Below, piece by piece: positions 23,693 through 35,520 of a stretch of DNA of 64,000 bases. The DNA lies in NCBI GenBank assembly GCA_037176725.1, contig JAZBRS010000013.1, positions 8,621,001 to 8,685,000 of the forward strand, in the 5' to 3' direction. Origin of the DNA: Posidonia oceanica. Its lineage: Eukaryota; Streptophyta; Magnoliopsida; Alismatales; Posidoniaceae. The notes under the pieces are model-generated. The model saw only the letters and a list, made by a program, of their open reading frames with translations. It was not told the origin of the DNA and did no database searches. The number at the start of each line of letters is the position of its first letter. Position 1 is the stretch's first letter. The translations under genes and the position numbers were made by a program.

Positions 23693-25062
23693 CTAAGCAT
23701 TCAAGTTGTCTTGTGGTAAATCTTGTATCGATCCTTCACCTTCTATTGATGTCGAGGACGAGTTGATACCCACGATGGAGTTGTAGTTGTCCTAAATCAT
23801 GATATTAGATTCATTAGTAAAAAAAGATACATTAGTAAATAAAACTACTATTTTGTAAATTCACATCTTGTTTAATGAAATAGCGAAATCATTAACTTAC
23901 ATGAATGTCTTTTGCTCTAGCATACACCCACTCATTACTTTTTCTCTTTTTATAAATTTTTTTGAAGACCTCTGCTTGAGTTGGACGACGATTAAGTTGT
24001 TTCTCCTGAAATGAAATTATATATTGATAATGTAATTGAGGAAATATCTGTAATAAAAAAATTCAATTAGCCTCAAGCTAAATACACATCATACCATATC
24101 CTTCTTATGACCCTCAACACTTCTTGAACTACTAGTGTATGTCATATGAGAAGAGCTACGACGATTTTGAATTACTTTTTCTGAAGTAATTTGCCATTAT
24201 TCTAACTTCTATCCATTCACAAACTCATCCCACATTGACTTTTTGGCCCATTTTGGTGGAAACTCCTTGCATTTGTCATCTATTTTGGAGACCTTAGCTT
24301 TCTTCATTGCTTCACATCTTGCCTTATGCAATCAAGCCTTGTAACTTTTTTTACATACCCATCAAATGTTTCTTTTGCATGTCTGATTGTCACTTCATCT
24401 CCAAAGGTGTAATATTCCTTTTAAAAATAATTATTAGTCATTATAGATAAATGATACAAAATTTAAAAATGAAATTATATATTGATAATGTAATTGAGGA
24501 AATATCTGTAATAAAAAAATTCAATTAGCCTCAAGCTAAATACACATCATACCATATCCTTCTTATGACCCTCAACACTTCTTGAACTACCAGTGTATGT
24601 CATATAAGAAGAGCTACGACGATTTTGAATTGCTTTTTCTGAAGTAATTTGCCATTATTCTAACTTCCATCCATTCACAAACTCATCCCACATTAACTTT
24701 TTGGCCCATTTTGGTGGAAACTCCTTGCATTTGTCATCTATTTTGGAGACCTTAGCTTTCTTCATTGCTTCACATCTTGCCTTATGCAATCAAGCCTTGT
24801 AACGTTTTTTTACATACCCATCAAATGTTTCTTTTGCATGTCTGATTGCCACTTCATCTCCAAATGTGTAATATTCCTTTTAAAAATAAGCATTAGTCAT
24901 TGTAGATAAATTATACAAAATTTAAAATTATAAGTACAATAAGTCACCAATAATTTCCTCGACATCATGTTCTTCTCTATATCTTTCCAGTCGTTCCATG
25001 ACAAATTAACAGTTGGAAGATAATCCTTGACAATATTAGCTATTTGTGACTTCACTGAAAAT
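23693..25062 (-). pseudogene. TNPA-like (Transposase_24-type) CACTA protein, disrupted
   Basis: Minus-strand exons with plausible splice sites. About 25062-24938: VKSQIANIVKDYLPTVNLSW. A central exon, present twice: EYYTFGDEVAIRHAKETF, KIDDKCKEFPPKWAKK, MWDEFVNGWKLE. Then 24005-23901: RRPTQAEVFKKIYKKRKSNE, WVYARAKDI. Last, 23791-23693, ending at TAG. The order and the PTQAEVF...W segment match plant Transposase_24/TNPA-type proteins, which bind subterminal repeats and assist transposition. In-frame stops (a TGA where Trp is expected, and a TAA before WQITSEKAIQNRR) and a frameshift in one copy show decay. Confidence 0.7.
24011..24926. repeat. 458-bp tandem duplication covering an exon
   Basis: 24011-24468 is repeated as 24469-24926, nearly identical along the length. 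Differences include T/C at the CTACTAGTG / CTACCAGTG block and one T in the T-run of ACG(T)nACATACCC. The unit spans a whole TNPA-like exon plus intron edges, so the gene has that exon twice. Confidence 0.92.
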
Positions 25063-25537
25063 ATTTCTAATGATCTACAAAAATTCAAATAACAAATAAA
25101 TATATTTTAATAATAAGGAATCAGAGAAACATGTAAACAATTTGTCTTATTTTTTTTTTAATTCTTATACCTGAAACAGCTAAAGGAGAATGAAAATAGG
25201 AGCAACAATATAAAATAGCAAAAATGCCTAGTGTGGTGCATTTAGTGGATTACTATATGTTGAATATTGAAGCTTTCCTATGCAAATGACTGGCATACTA
25301 TTCAATTGATGTTTGATAATTTTTCATTTGCTAATGCTGCGTTCTTGTCTAAGGCTCACAAATTTGTTCATATGGTGTGTTAAGAATTTTATAATTCACA
25401 TATACAACAAACAATACCTACTTGATTAAGACGAGCAACTAATACGATCGTCTATTAGAAAAGATTTGGTGAGTTATTTCCTTTTTCCTCGGCCTCAAGT
25501 GAGAAGAAGATTTTAACAAGGTTTAAGCTCTACATGT

Positions 25538-25786
25538 TTGCCAGCAGCAGAAGTCCAAGTAGTGCAAATAGAAGATCCAAAAGAAGTATGTTTGATAGGA
25601 AGCAAGGAGCCTCTTGTTGAACCAACTGCGTATAATCAAAAGCTCTTTGGAATGCTAGAGTCCACTAGAGACATGGTTGAGGAAAAAGGACAGGCTAACA
25701 GGTGCATGCTATTAGATGACAGTACACTAGAAACAAGGAATAATGATCTAACTTCATGCCATGTTAACATGATTAGCATTGAATAA
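25538..25786 (+). CDS. Unrecognised short open frame in CACTA
   Basis: 83 codons (PAAEVQVVQIEDPKEVCLIG near the start, acidic and Lys/Glu-rich), opposite in strand to the TNPA-like gene. Its last 60 bp are repeated just downstream (25736-25798 versus 25791-25855, TTAGCATGATTAGCATTGAA). No domain recognised. It could be a captured host exon or chance; the bland composition and lack of stops favour a former coding exon only weakly. Confidence 0.25.
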   Translation: MPAAEVQVVQIEDPKEVCLIGSKEPLVEPTAYNQKLFGMLESTRDMVEEKGQANRCMLLDDSTLETRNNDLTSCHVNMISIE

Positions 25787-26071
25787 AAGGAATAATGATC
25801 CGACATCTTGCCATGTTAGCATGATTAGCATTGAAGAAACTATTAGTTTAATTAATCTCATGCCCTGTTTTCAGCATCATCCTCAGTGGATATGAATATG
25901 AAGGAGATAGAATTTGGCATGTTTAATCTCCTTAGGTGCAAAGAAGTAACACATATAGGATGGCTACTTTTTATGAAATGTGGTTTCTATTTTATACGTC
26001 GTTCAATAAATATTTCCCGTTTACTTCTAGAGCTCTGCCTTGGTCAAGCCATTGAGTAGAACTTAGGAAGA

Positions 26072-26380
26072 CTAGAGATGATTTACTGCTCTTCTTTGCC
26101 TCATCATCGTCTCAAAAGATTTCATGGATGAGTTCATGAATGAAATATGAAGAGAGTCTGAAGATGCTGCCATGCTATATACGCGGTCTGCCAATATGTA
26201 GCATTCTTCAAGTAAAGCCTTCAATTGAAATAGTAACAATACAGTAGAAATATACACACTCATCATATGATCCAAGAATTTATCAACTTCGAATGTACAA
26301 GGAATGGAAACAACAAGGTGAACCACTTGTACCAATGATCTCATGGATGACTGGCAATGTTTAGAAAATTCCGTTAACAA
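26072..26380 (-). CDS. Unrecognised open frame in CACTA, possible captured exon
   Basis: 102 codons on the TNPA strand, preceded on that strand by TTTTTGTAG (about 26388-26396), which could be an acceptor. The protein is hydrophobic in the middle (VSIPCTFEVDKFLDHMMSVY, then LLLFQLKALLEECYILADRV) and ends in basic MMRQRRAVNHL. I do not recognise it. It could be the N-terminal region of the CACTA protein or host sequence carried by the element. Confidence 0.3.
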   Translation of the reverse strand: MLTEFSKHCQSSMRSLVQVVHLVVSIPCTFEVDKFLDHMMSVYISTVLLLFQLKALLEECYILADRVYSMAASSDSLHISFMNSSMKSFETMMRQRRAVNHL

Positions 26381-26689
26381 ACATATGATATTCTACAAAA
26401 ACAAGCAGTTACGGTGAACTGTCCGAATTGGGATGTTAAGCTCAACCACATTAGTATGTTCTAGATTGGCATTTACGACAACTACAACTGTCATCAAAGA
26501 TTGAATTCTGAATTCCAAAGACTAGAAAATAAATAACCTATGTGCAAGAGCATGTCCATTAAGAGAGACAAAAGAAACTCTGCAGAAGCTCATGATTTAT
26601 AAACGGCTGAAGACCCATTAGATCAAGTGCAGTGGAAAATGGAAAAAAAAGGTGAAAGAACAAAACAAACAAAAAAAGTGGAGAATAGA

Positions 26690-26886
26690 GCAGAAGAATA
26701 ACATCAAGAGGAGAACCAAAGAGAGAAGAGGAGGGCGGAGGGAGAACCTGAAGAGCACACTGACGCAGGGAGGAGGGTGGAGGGAGAACCAGAGGAGGAG
26801 GAGCAAGTCCGGGCCGGAGGAGGACGCAGGAGGGCGGAAGGAGCACCGGAGGAGGAGGCGGACGCAGGAAAGAATGGCAAAGGAGG
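26690..26886. other. Purine-rich GGAGGA tract in CACTA, continued at 40436
   Basis: Strongly purine-biased, with GGAGGA, GGCGGA and GGAGAACC words. The same style resumes at 40436-40510, right after the Copia nest, which confirms that the two halves were once continuous. The open frames here (Pro/Leu-rich on the minus strand) are compositional. Confidence 0.7.
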
Positions 26887-27975
26887 TGTTGGTAAAATTG
26901 CTTCATCTCTATTGTGATGATAACAAAACATATTTGCGAGCTAACCTTCTTAATAGGTCAAAGAAGAGTTCTTATGAACTTTAGAAAAAGAAGAAGGCGA
27001 AATTGGCAAAGAAAATATCTATATGGAAGTTCAAGGCAAATTCAAGACAAATCGATTGAAGATTGGAGACCAAGTTTCTATTGTAACTTAAGTATCATGT
27101 AAATATAATATGTTGTATTCTAGGAATTTGTAATAATCTCCCAAATATTCTCATAGTGTTTTAGGAAAATAGACAAAGCTCCAAAATCATTCATTGAAAA
27201 CATTTAGTATAGGGCTTAAACAGGGTATTTCGACATACCGAAATCTGGACATTCAGGATTTTACAACCGAGAACCAATTCAACATACCAAACTACTTTCG
27301 GTCTACCGAATTATTCATCTGTTATAAACATCTTTGGTAAATCGGTCGACCGAATTAATTTCTGTATGTCATTTTACTAGCCGTTAGGGTAAAAATATAG
27401 ACGTTAGACACACACTTCCTACCCTTGATTCCTATATATAGGCACCCTATTTGACACAATAGGTGACATACATTGTAGAGCTTCATTCACTATCATTTTT
27501 CAAGCATTCCATTTTCATCTTATGAGAGAAATTTCCAAGCAAGAGAACTTTATTCACATTCTTATTCCACATTGCTAAAAGAGTTTGGGAGAATGTAAAA
27601 AAGATTTGAGAGTTGTAATTTTCTTTTTCTAATGTAAGTTCTTCTCTGATTGTGAAAAAAGAAGGCCGCGGTTTTTGTGGAGCTTGGTGAGGGTTCATTA
27701 AGGAGTGTAATGGCAGGATCTTGGCCTAAAATAAGATCGGATTAAGAAAACTCTCGATAAGTGGACTAAGTCAATGAGGCTGAACCACTATAAATCACTG
27801 GTGCACTTCAATTTCTCTCATCCCCTTCTTTGCATCCTTATAGTTTAATAACCAAATCTCTCACTTTATTTCATTTATTTATATATTGCTTGTGTTTATC
27901 CAATAGTTATTTTAAATTTTGTATTTTTCCTTAATTCTCTATTCACCTCCTCTAGAGAAGCTTAAAATCCTAACA
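26887..27975 (+). repeat. Copia A 5' LTR
   Basis: Begins TGTTGGTAAAATTGCTTC and ends AAAATCCTAACA. Upstream of a TATA-like CCTATATATAGGCACCC (about 27431) lie CGG-CCG dyads, including the perfect palindrome TCGGTCGACCGA (27342-27353). It contains TACCCTTGATTCC, the uninterrupted version of the site hit by the solo LTR in the 3' LTR. Confidence 0.93.
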
Positions 27976-27977
27976 AT

Positions 27978-27988
27978 TGGTATCAGAG
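27978..27988 (+). other. Primer-binding site of Copia A
   Basis: TGGTATCAGAG, two bases after the LTR end, complementary to the 3' end of plant initiator tRNA-Met. This is the usual primer of Copia elements. Confidence 0.9.
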
Positions 27989-28028
27989 TTTTATTTATCT
28001 AGTTATAAGATTTAACAATCTTCTAGAT

Positions 28029-29411
28029 ATGGCTTCATTAAACTCTAGCTTTATTAAGGGACAAAGTATAAATAGACCACTATTTTTTGATATCAACAAT
28101 TATAATTATTGGAAATGTAGAATGAAAATCTATCTTAAATCTATTAATCTTGATTTGTAAGATATTATTATAAATGGATATACTCCTAGTAAAAAGAATT
28201 ATAAGGAGTGGAATAAAAATGAAATGAATTTAGCTACATTAGATGCTAAGGAGTTAAATATTCTATTTTGTGCTATTAGTCAAGATCAATTTAATCATAT
28301 TTCAAATTGTAGCACATCTCATGAAGCATGACATATTTTAGAAGTTACTCATGAAAGAACAAGTCAAGTCAAAGAGACAAAAATTAATTTGCTTGTTCAT
28401 AAGTATGAAATGTTTAAAATGCAACCCTATGAATCTACAGGTGATATGTTTACAAAATTCAATGAGATTACTAACAACTTAAAATCTCTTCGTAAAAGAT
28501 TTTCTTCAAGTGATTTAGTTAGGAAAATTCTTAGATCTCTTACTCCGACTTGGGAGAAGAAGGTCACCGCCATTGAAGAAGCAAATGATCTCTACACATA
28601 CTCCTTAGAAAGCCTCATAGGAAATCTCACTTCCTATGAAATACAAATGAAAGAGAAGGAATTTGAAAATGTTCCAGAGAAGAAGAGTATGGCGTTTAAA
28701 GTCTCTTTCGAGTCGGATGATTCGGAGGTTGATCTTGCTTTCATCACTTACAAGTTCAAGGATTTCTTAAAGGAAATAAGAGTTCAAAAAAAGGACAAAA
28801 GAAAAAGCAAGAAAAAGAAGATTCTCCAAGCAACTTGGGATGATAGTAACACTTTAACCGATGAAGAAAATTCATCTGATGGTGAAGTAGCTCACTCATG
28901 TTTTATGGCTACATCTAGTGAGATATCATCTTTAGATAATATTGAAAATTTTTCTGTGGATGATTTACTTGATGCTTTTAATGAGCTTTATTTGAAATAT
29001 AGATCTTTAAATGGTAAATGCAAAAGTATAAACAAAAGTTTTATTGATATATCTCTTGAAAAAGAATTAATTTCAAATGAAAATGATGATTTGAGAAGTA
29101 GGAACAAAGCAATTGAAATAGAAAATAATGTTTTGAAAAATGAATTAAACATTATGAAAGGCAAAATTGATATTTTAGAAAATGACATTATATCATTGAA
29201 AGTCAAAAGTGAAAGTTTGCTTAATGATGTTAATATGTTTACACTTAAGAAGAAATCTTTTGATGAAAGGAAACATAGAAGTGTAAATATGCATAGAAAG
29301 ATTATTCTATATGAAAATGGTTTTGTTAGAGCTAAAAATGATAAAAAATATAAAATTGTCATTAAGAAAGTAAAAAATGGAAGATGGAATCCAAAAATAA
29401 AAAATAAGTGA
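28029..29411 (+). pseudogene. Copia A Gag pseudogene with long coiled-coil tail
   Basis: Starts ATGGCTTCATTAAAC after the primer site. In order: NYNYWKCRMKIYLKS (UBN2-type Gag start), KYEMFKMQPYESTGDMFTKF, TSYEIQMKEKE, a Lys/Glu-rich linker, then from about codon 300 heptad-like repeats rich in Glu, Asn, Leu and Lys (LISNENDDLRSRNKAIEIEN), a predicted coiled coil. Two stops, 28158-28160 and 28329-28331, fall where element B has Trp. From 28389 the frame is open to 29411. Gag would assemble particles and package RNA. A protease-pol continuation is absent after the stop. Confidence 0.88.
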
Positions 29412-29867
29412 ATTCCTATGACTAACTCATTTGAACCTAAAATAAAGTGGGTACCAAAATCTCTACTTGTTCCAAGTACTTAATAAAATCAAGGAGGAGA
29501 AGGAACATGGAACTATGAGACATTGACAAATATTGGTAATCCTATTGAAAAAGTATGCTTCAATTGCTTTATGTTAAAACATGATTCTATATATTTTTTC
29601 ATTAAAAATTTATTGCTTAATGAAATTTTTGGATAGAATATATCTCACATTCAATTATCATGATTTTATATAATTTTTTAAAATTTTATCTCAATTTGTC
29701 TTGAATTTTCATGTGCTTAAGTTCTTACCCAGATTTCGGTCTATCGAATCATCTAGCAGTTTGAATCTTTTGATTCAAAACTAATTATTGATTTATTGCA
29801 AAAAAATTTGATCTAATATTTGAAATGTTAACCATGGCTTGTGATCATACTTATTATTGGTATCTTA

Positions 29868-30988
29868 TGTTGGCAAAATTGCCTCATCTCGGTTTTGATG
29901 ATAACAAAATATTTTGTGTTCTAACCATTCTTATTAGGTTAAGAGAGCATTCTTATAGACCTTGAAAAAGAAGAAGGCGAAATGACTCATAGAGTTTCAA
30001 TGAAGACTTGAAGACTTGTGTTCAACTCTAAATATGTAACTTTTGTAATATGTTTGAGTTGTAATATGTCTTTTATAAAATCCTCAAGAATCATGAAAGA
30101 GTGACCTAGTTAACCCTAGAGTACCTTAGGTTAGAAGCATTTAGGTCCATGAGCAAGTGGTTCGAGAAAATTTGCAAAAAGCTTCAAAATCATGGAAATA
30201 GTGAAATGCAGAATTTTCATGCAAAACGGTATACCGAAATTTTATGGTCTACCGAATCAGAGATTTTCGGCATACCAAATTTTTACGATCTACCGATTTG
30301 GTCGTATTTGCTATAAACAATCTGAGCTAAAACGGCATACCGAAAAATTTCGGTCTACCGTTTGACTAGCCGTTTGTGAACGTTGAAAGAGCCGTTAGAG
30401 ACAAACTTTTACCCATGTTTTCTTATAAATAGGACCCCCATTCATCACATAGACACAATACATCATATAGAGCTTCAAGCCACATCATTTTCCAAGTATT
30501 TCACTCCGATTTTGTGAGAAAGATTCCCAAAGCAAGAGAGATACATTCCCATCCTTTCCACCTTACTAAAAGAGTTTTGGGAGATATGGAAAAGAATCAA
30601 CAGAGTTGTAATCTTCAGTTTTCTTGTGTGAGTTCTTCTCCAGGAGCGACAAGGGTTACCGCGGTTTTTGGGGGAGCTTGGCGTGGTCTCGTCAAGGTGT
30701 ACGGTAAGATCTTGGCCCGAAAGAAGATCAAAGTTAAGGTAACTGTCGAGGGGATTTCTCGGGGAGTGGACTAAGCCAGGGTGGTTGAACCACTATAAAA
30801 TTACTTGTGTATATTTTCATTGCCTCTCATCCCCTTCTATGCATGTTTTAATTTAAATATTCAAATTCATATCTCCATATTTCATTTACTTGCTAATTTG
30901 CTTAAAATAATTAAAGAGTATTTTAAAATCCACACTTATCCTTTAAATCACTATTCACCCCCCTCTAGTGAAGTCTAGAATCCTAACA
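29868..30988 (+). repeat. Copia B 5' LTR
   Basis: Begins TGTTGGCAAAATTGCC and ends AGAATCCTAACA. Palindromic dyads CGGTATACCG (30227-30236), CGGCATACCG (30333-30342) and CGGTCTACCG (30351-30360) precede the TATA-like CTTATAAATAGGACC (about 30422). The open frame 30514-30774 is repeated in the 3' LTR and is not a gene. Confidence 0.95.
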
Positions 30989-30990
30989 AT

Positions 30991-31002
30991 TGGTATCAGA
31001 GC
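30991..31002 (+). other. Primer-binding site of Copia B
   Basis: TGGTATCAGAGC, complementary to initiator tRNA-Met, two bases after the 5' LTR end. Confidence 0.92.
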
Positions 31003-31045
31003 TTGGTTTTTCTAGAATATAAGATTTAAACATCTTCTAGTTTAA

Positions 31046-32371
31046 ATAGCTTCATTTAACAATAACATTGTAGAGGGACAAAGCATATATAGACTTCATT
31101 TCTTTGATGGTACAAATTATAATTATTGGAAGTGTAGAATGCAAATTTACCTCAAATCTATTGGTTTTAATTTATGGAACATTGTTATAAATGGTTATAC
31201 TCGTAGTAAGAAGGATTATAAGAAATGGAATGAAAATGAAATAAACTTAACTACTTTAAATGCTAAGGGATTGAACACTTTATTTTGTGCTATTAGTAAA
31301 GATGAATTCAATCAAATTTCTAATTGTAGTACTTCTCATGATGCATGGCATATTTTAGAAGTAACTCATGAGGGAACAAACCAAGTAAAAGAAACAAAAA
31401 TTAATATGCTTATATATAAGTATGAAATGTTTAAAATACAACCTAATGAATCCATTGGAAACATGTTTACTCGATTTTCTGATATTACAAATAATTTGCA
31501 ATCACTTGGTAAAAGTTTTTCTCAAAGTGATCTAATTAGAAAAATTCTTCGGTCTTTAACTCTAGAATAAGAGAAAAAGACTACTGCCATTGAATAGGCA
31601 AAAGACCTCTCAAATTATTCACTAGAAGAACTCATAGGAAATCTCACCTCCTATGAAGTGCAAATGATTGAAAAGGAAATAGAAAAAGTTCCAGAAAAGA
31701 ATAGTATTGCATTTAATGTCTCAAACGAGTCGGATGATTCGAGTGAGGATGAATATGCTTTTATTACTAACAAGTTCAAATCATTTTTAAAGAAAGAAAG
31801 AATTCAAAAGAAGAACAAGAGAAAAACCAAGAAGAAGAAAGCTCTCCAAACTACATGGGACGATAGCGATTCCTCCGATGAAGATGGTGAGGTTGCTCAC
31901 TCATGTTTTATGGCTATGTCTAGTGAGGTAACATCTTTGGACAATTTTGAAGATTTCTCAATTGATGAATTACTTGATGCCTTCAATGAGCTATATTTGA
32001 AACATAAGTCTTTGATTGGCAAAAACAAAAGTATAAACAAGAGTTTTGTGGATATATCTCATGAAAAGGAGCTAATTTCAAATGAAAATGAAAAATTGAG
32101 ATATAAGAATAAATCATTTGAAATAGAAAATGATATTTTGAAAAATGAGTTGAATATCATGAAAGGTAGATTTGATTTGTTGGAAAGCAACATTGCATCT
32201 GTAAAAATCAAAAGTGAGGATTTACTAATTGATGTTAGAAAGAAAACTCTTGATGGAAGGAAGTATAGAAATGTACCTAAAAATTCTATTCCATATGAAA
32301 ATGGTTTTATTAGACTGAAAAATAATGAAAGTTATGAATTTGTCATGAAAAAGGAAAACAAAGATAAATAG
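31046..32371 (+). pseudogene. Copia B Gag pseudogene
   Basis: Collinear with the gag of element A: NYNYWKCRMQIYLKSIG, NQISNCSTSHDAWHILEVTH, KYEMFKIQPNESIGNMFTRF, LIGNLTSYEVQM, then an acidic-basic linker and a coiled-coil-like tail (LISNENEKLRYKNKSFEIEN). The start codon position reads ATA instead of ATG (31046). Stops at 31568-31570 and 31595-31597 interrupt it; element A is open at those places, so A and B decayed independently. An in-frame ATG exists only at 31139. No zinc knuckle is evident in either copy. Confidence 0.88.
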
Positions 32372-34400
32372 CTCCCTAAAATGAGAAATAATAAGACTAA
32401 TTCATTTGAACCCAAAATTAAGTGAGTACCAAAATCTCTTCTTGATACTTAATTTCTCCAAGAAGGAAAAGGAACATGGGACTATCAATCATTGACAAAT
32501 ATTTGGAAATCCCATTAAAAATGATGTTTTTAACTTATTGATTAATGAAATTATTTGGATGGAATTTCACTTAATTTATCATGAATTTACATTACAAACA
32601 ATTTGTGTTATTCTCTATAAAAATATATCTCTGTTTTAAAGATTTTCGAACTGGTTCGGAATACCATTTTTGGACCGGAATACTGAAATCTCCTGATTCG
32701 GAAGTTCTTTTTTGTCCGGTGTACTGATTATGCAGAAAAACGAAAAACCTACAGATTTTTCGGTGAACCGATATTTACTGGTTTTCCGAAATTCCCTAAT
32801 TCGGAAATTCATTTTTGACCGGTTTTCCGAAAATTCCTGATTCGGTCTGGCGTTTTTATCCGGTTTGCCGAAATGACTAAAAGTTTGAATTTTTGAATTT
32901 TTTGACTAAATTTCTTATTTGAAATAATATTCATGGCTTATGATCTTTCTATTTATTGATATTTTATGCCTTTGATAAAAATTTTGAATCATTATATACA
33001 GAATTTAATTCTATGTAATTGTGTTTAAATTAACATATCTCATCTTACTAAGGGTTATAGTGTTATATCTTATTATCATGATTGACTTAATGTAATTCTC
33101 TGTCATGATGATGTTAATATCTTGTTATATCATTTTGCTCATGTTGAAATGAAAATAAGAGTTTTTACAAGAGTTTTTAATTCTTAATGTTATCACTACT
33201 TGATATTGAAGTATTTTACATGTACTTGTTGATAAAGGGAGCATAATGAATATCTTTTACATCATAATATTTTGATCTTAATGGCTATTAATTGATATAG
33301 ATTCAACATTAGGTATCATATTAATTAATTTTGGCATTTGATTTGATGATAAGTTTTAATTGAATATTTTCCAACAATTGGTATCAACATTGAGTATCTT
33401 TTAACAATTGATTGGTATCTCTTATAAAAATTAATGAATATCAAGCTTATTGAATATCTGAATTTTCTCTTTACCCATGATTGGTGTAAGGGGGAGCTTA
33501 CTATGATTCATTGACTATCTTACAATTGCTGATTTTGATGATTCTCACTAAATATCTTTTGATCTTGATGCCTATTGATCTAACATATTGGTATAGATCT
33601 AACATTTCGTATCAATTGACTTTACCATATGAAATTGAAATTCATACATATCATTTATCATATGAAGTTGAAATTGATTGAATATTATTTACTCATTATA
33701 TTGTTGATTAAATAAAAATGGTTTCTGATCTTATTGATTATTATTGAACAAAAGAATTGTTTTAGATGCTTATTGCTTATCAGTTACCTTTTGAAGATGA
33801 TTTTGATGATTTCTTATTGAAAATCTTACAAAAGTTGATTTTTTTTTTCACTTGGTATTTTTTCTCACAAATTGACATTTTGTTATAAATTTATATTTTT
33901 AACAATTGGTATCTTTTAACAAATGGTAAATTTTGGCAAATAAATATTTATGCTTGAAGGAAAGGGGAGATTACTGAATATCTATGAATATTTGTACGAT
34001 TTGAATGCTTATTGAATTTTACTTTACATTTGAGGATGAAGTTGATTCCTATTGAATATTTTAACACTGGTTTTGATGCCTTATTGAATATCCTTATATT
34101 AATAAAAATGGGAGAAGCTTGTATTGATACTTAGTTGAATATCCGTTTTGATAATTCTCTTGCTTATGTTGCTTATATTTCTTTGGATTTATTCCTTCTA
34201 TTCTTTTTGCTTATGACAAAAAGGGGGAGAAGAATAGGATAGGTTTTCCAAAGTTATGTTTTTGAACTTATCATGTTATTATAAGATAAGAGGGGATGCA
34301 TTAAGATTTTATTGACATATATTCATACATATTTTAAGGGGGAGCCAGTTCTATAACTTTGTATATTTATGGTTTTTGTCATCATCAAAAATAGGGAGAT
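32372..34400 (+). other. Copia B internal spacer, no coding
   Basis: Where pol would be expected there is AT-rich DNA full of ATTGAATATC, TTGATTTTGATG and AACAATTGGTATC words. 32640-32880 holds a cluster of CCGGTTTTCCGAAA / ATTCGGAA half-dyads like those in the LTRs. Purine tracts AAAAGGGGGAGAAG (about 34217) and AAGGGGGAGCC (about 34337) lie upstream of the true polypurine tract. The equivalent spacer of A (35526-36580) has the same character. Confidence 0.75.
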
Positions 34401-35520
34401 TGTTGGCAAAATTGCCTCATCTCGGTTTTGATGATAACAAAATATTTTGTGTTCTAACCATTCTTATTAGGTTAAGAAAGCATTCTTATAGACCTTGAAA
34501 AAGAAGAAGGCCAAATGACTCATGGAGCTTCAATGAAAACTTGAAGACTTGTGTTCAACTCTAAATATGTAACTTTTGTAATATGTTTGAGTTGTAATAT
34601 GTCTTTTATAAAATCCCCAAGAATCATGAAAGAGTGACCTAGTTAACCCTAGAGTACCCTAGGTTAGAAGCATTTAGGTCCATGAGCAAGTGGTTCGAGA
34701 AAATTTGCAAAAAGCTTCAAAATCATGGAAATGGTGAAATACAGAATTTTCATGCAAAACGGTATACCGAAATTTTATGATCTACCGAATCAGAGATTTT
34801 CGGCATACCGAATTTTTACAGTCTACCGATTTGGTCGTATTTGCTATAAACAATCTGAGCTAAAACGGCATACCGAAAAATTTCGGTCTACCGTTTGACT
34901 AGCCGTTTGTGAACGTTAAAAGAGCCGTTAGAGACAAACTTTTACCCATGTTTTCTTATAAATATGACCCCCATTCATCACATAGACACAACACATCATA
35001 TAGAGCTTCAAGCCACATCATTTTCCAAGTATTTTACTCCTATTTTGTGAGAAAGATTCCCAAAGCAAGAAAGATACATTCCCATCCTTTCCACCTTACT
35101 AAAAGAGTTTTGGGAGATATGGAAAAGAATCAACAGAATTGTAATCTTCAGTTTTCTTGTGTGAGTTCTTCTCCAGGAGCAACAAGGGTTACCGCGGTTT
35201 TTGCGGGAGCTTGGCGTGGTCTCGTCAAGGTGTACGGTAAGATCTTGGCCCGAAAGAAGATCAAAGTTAAGGTAACTCTCGAGGGGATTTCTCGAGGAGT
35301 GGACTAGGCCGGGGTGGCTGAACCACTATAAAATTACTTGTGTATATTTTCATTGCCTCTCATCCCCTTCTATACATGTTTTAGTTTAAACATTCAAATC
35401 CATATCTCCATATTTCATTTACTTGCTAATTTGCTTAAAATAGTTAAAGAGTATTTTAAAATCCACACTTATCCTTTAAATCACTATTCACCCCCTCTAG
35501 TGAAGCCTAGAATCCTAACA
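34401..35520 (+). repeat. Copia B 3' LTR
   Basis: Near-identical partner of 29868-30988. The dyads recur at 34760-34769, 34801-34810, 34866-34875 and 34884-34893, so selection or recency has preserved them. Ends AGAATCCTAACA. Confidence 0.95.

Noticed and set aside
26559..26984. Pro/Leu-rich and Arg/Glu-rich frames
   Set aside because: Products of a GGAGGA purine tract in the CACTA element; strands mirror each other in composition.
30514..30774. 86-codon frame with a basic C-terminus, repeated at 34909-35307
   Set aside because: It lies inside both LTRs of Copia B downstream of the TATA-like box; duplication follows from the LTR, and no homology is recognised.
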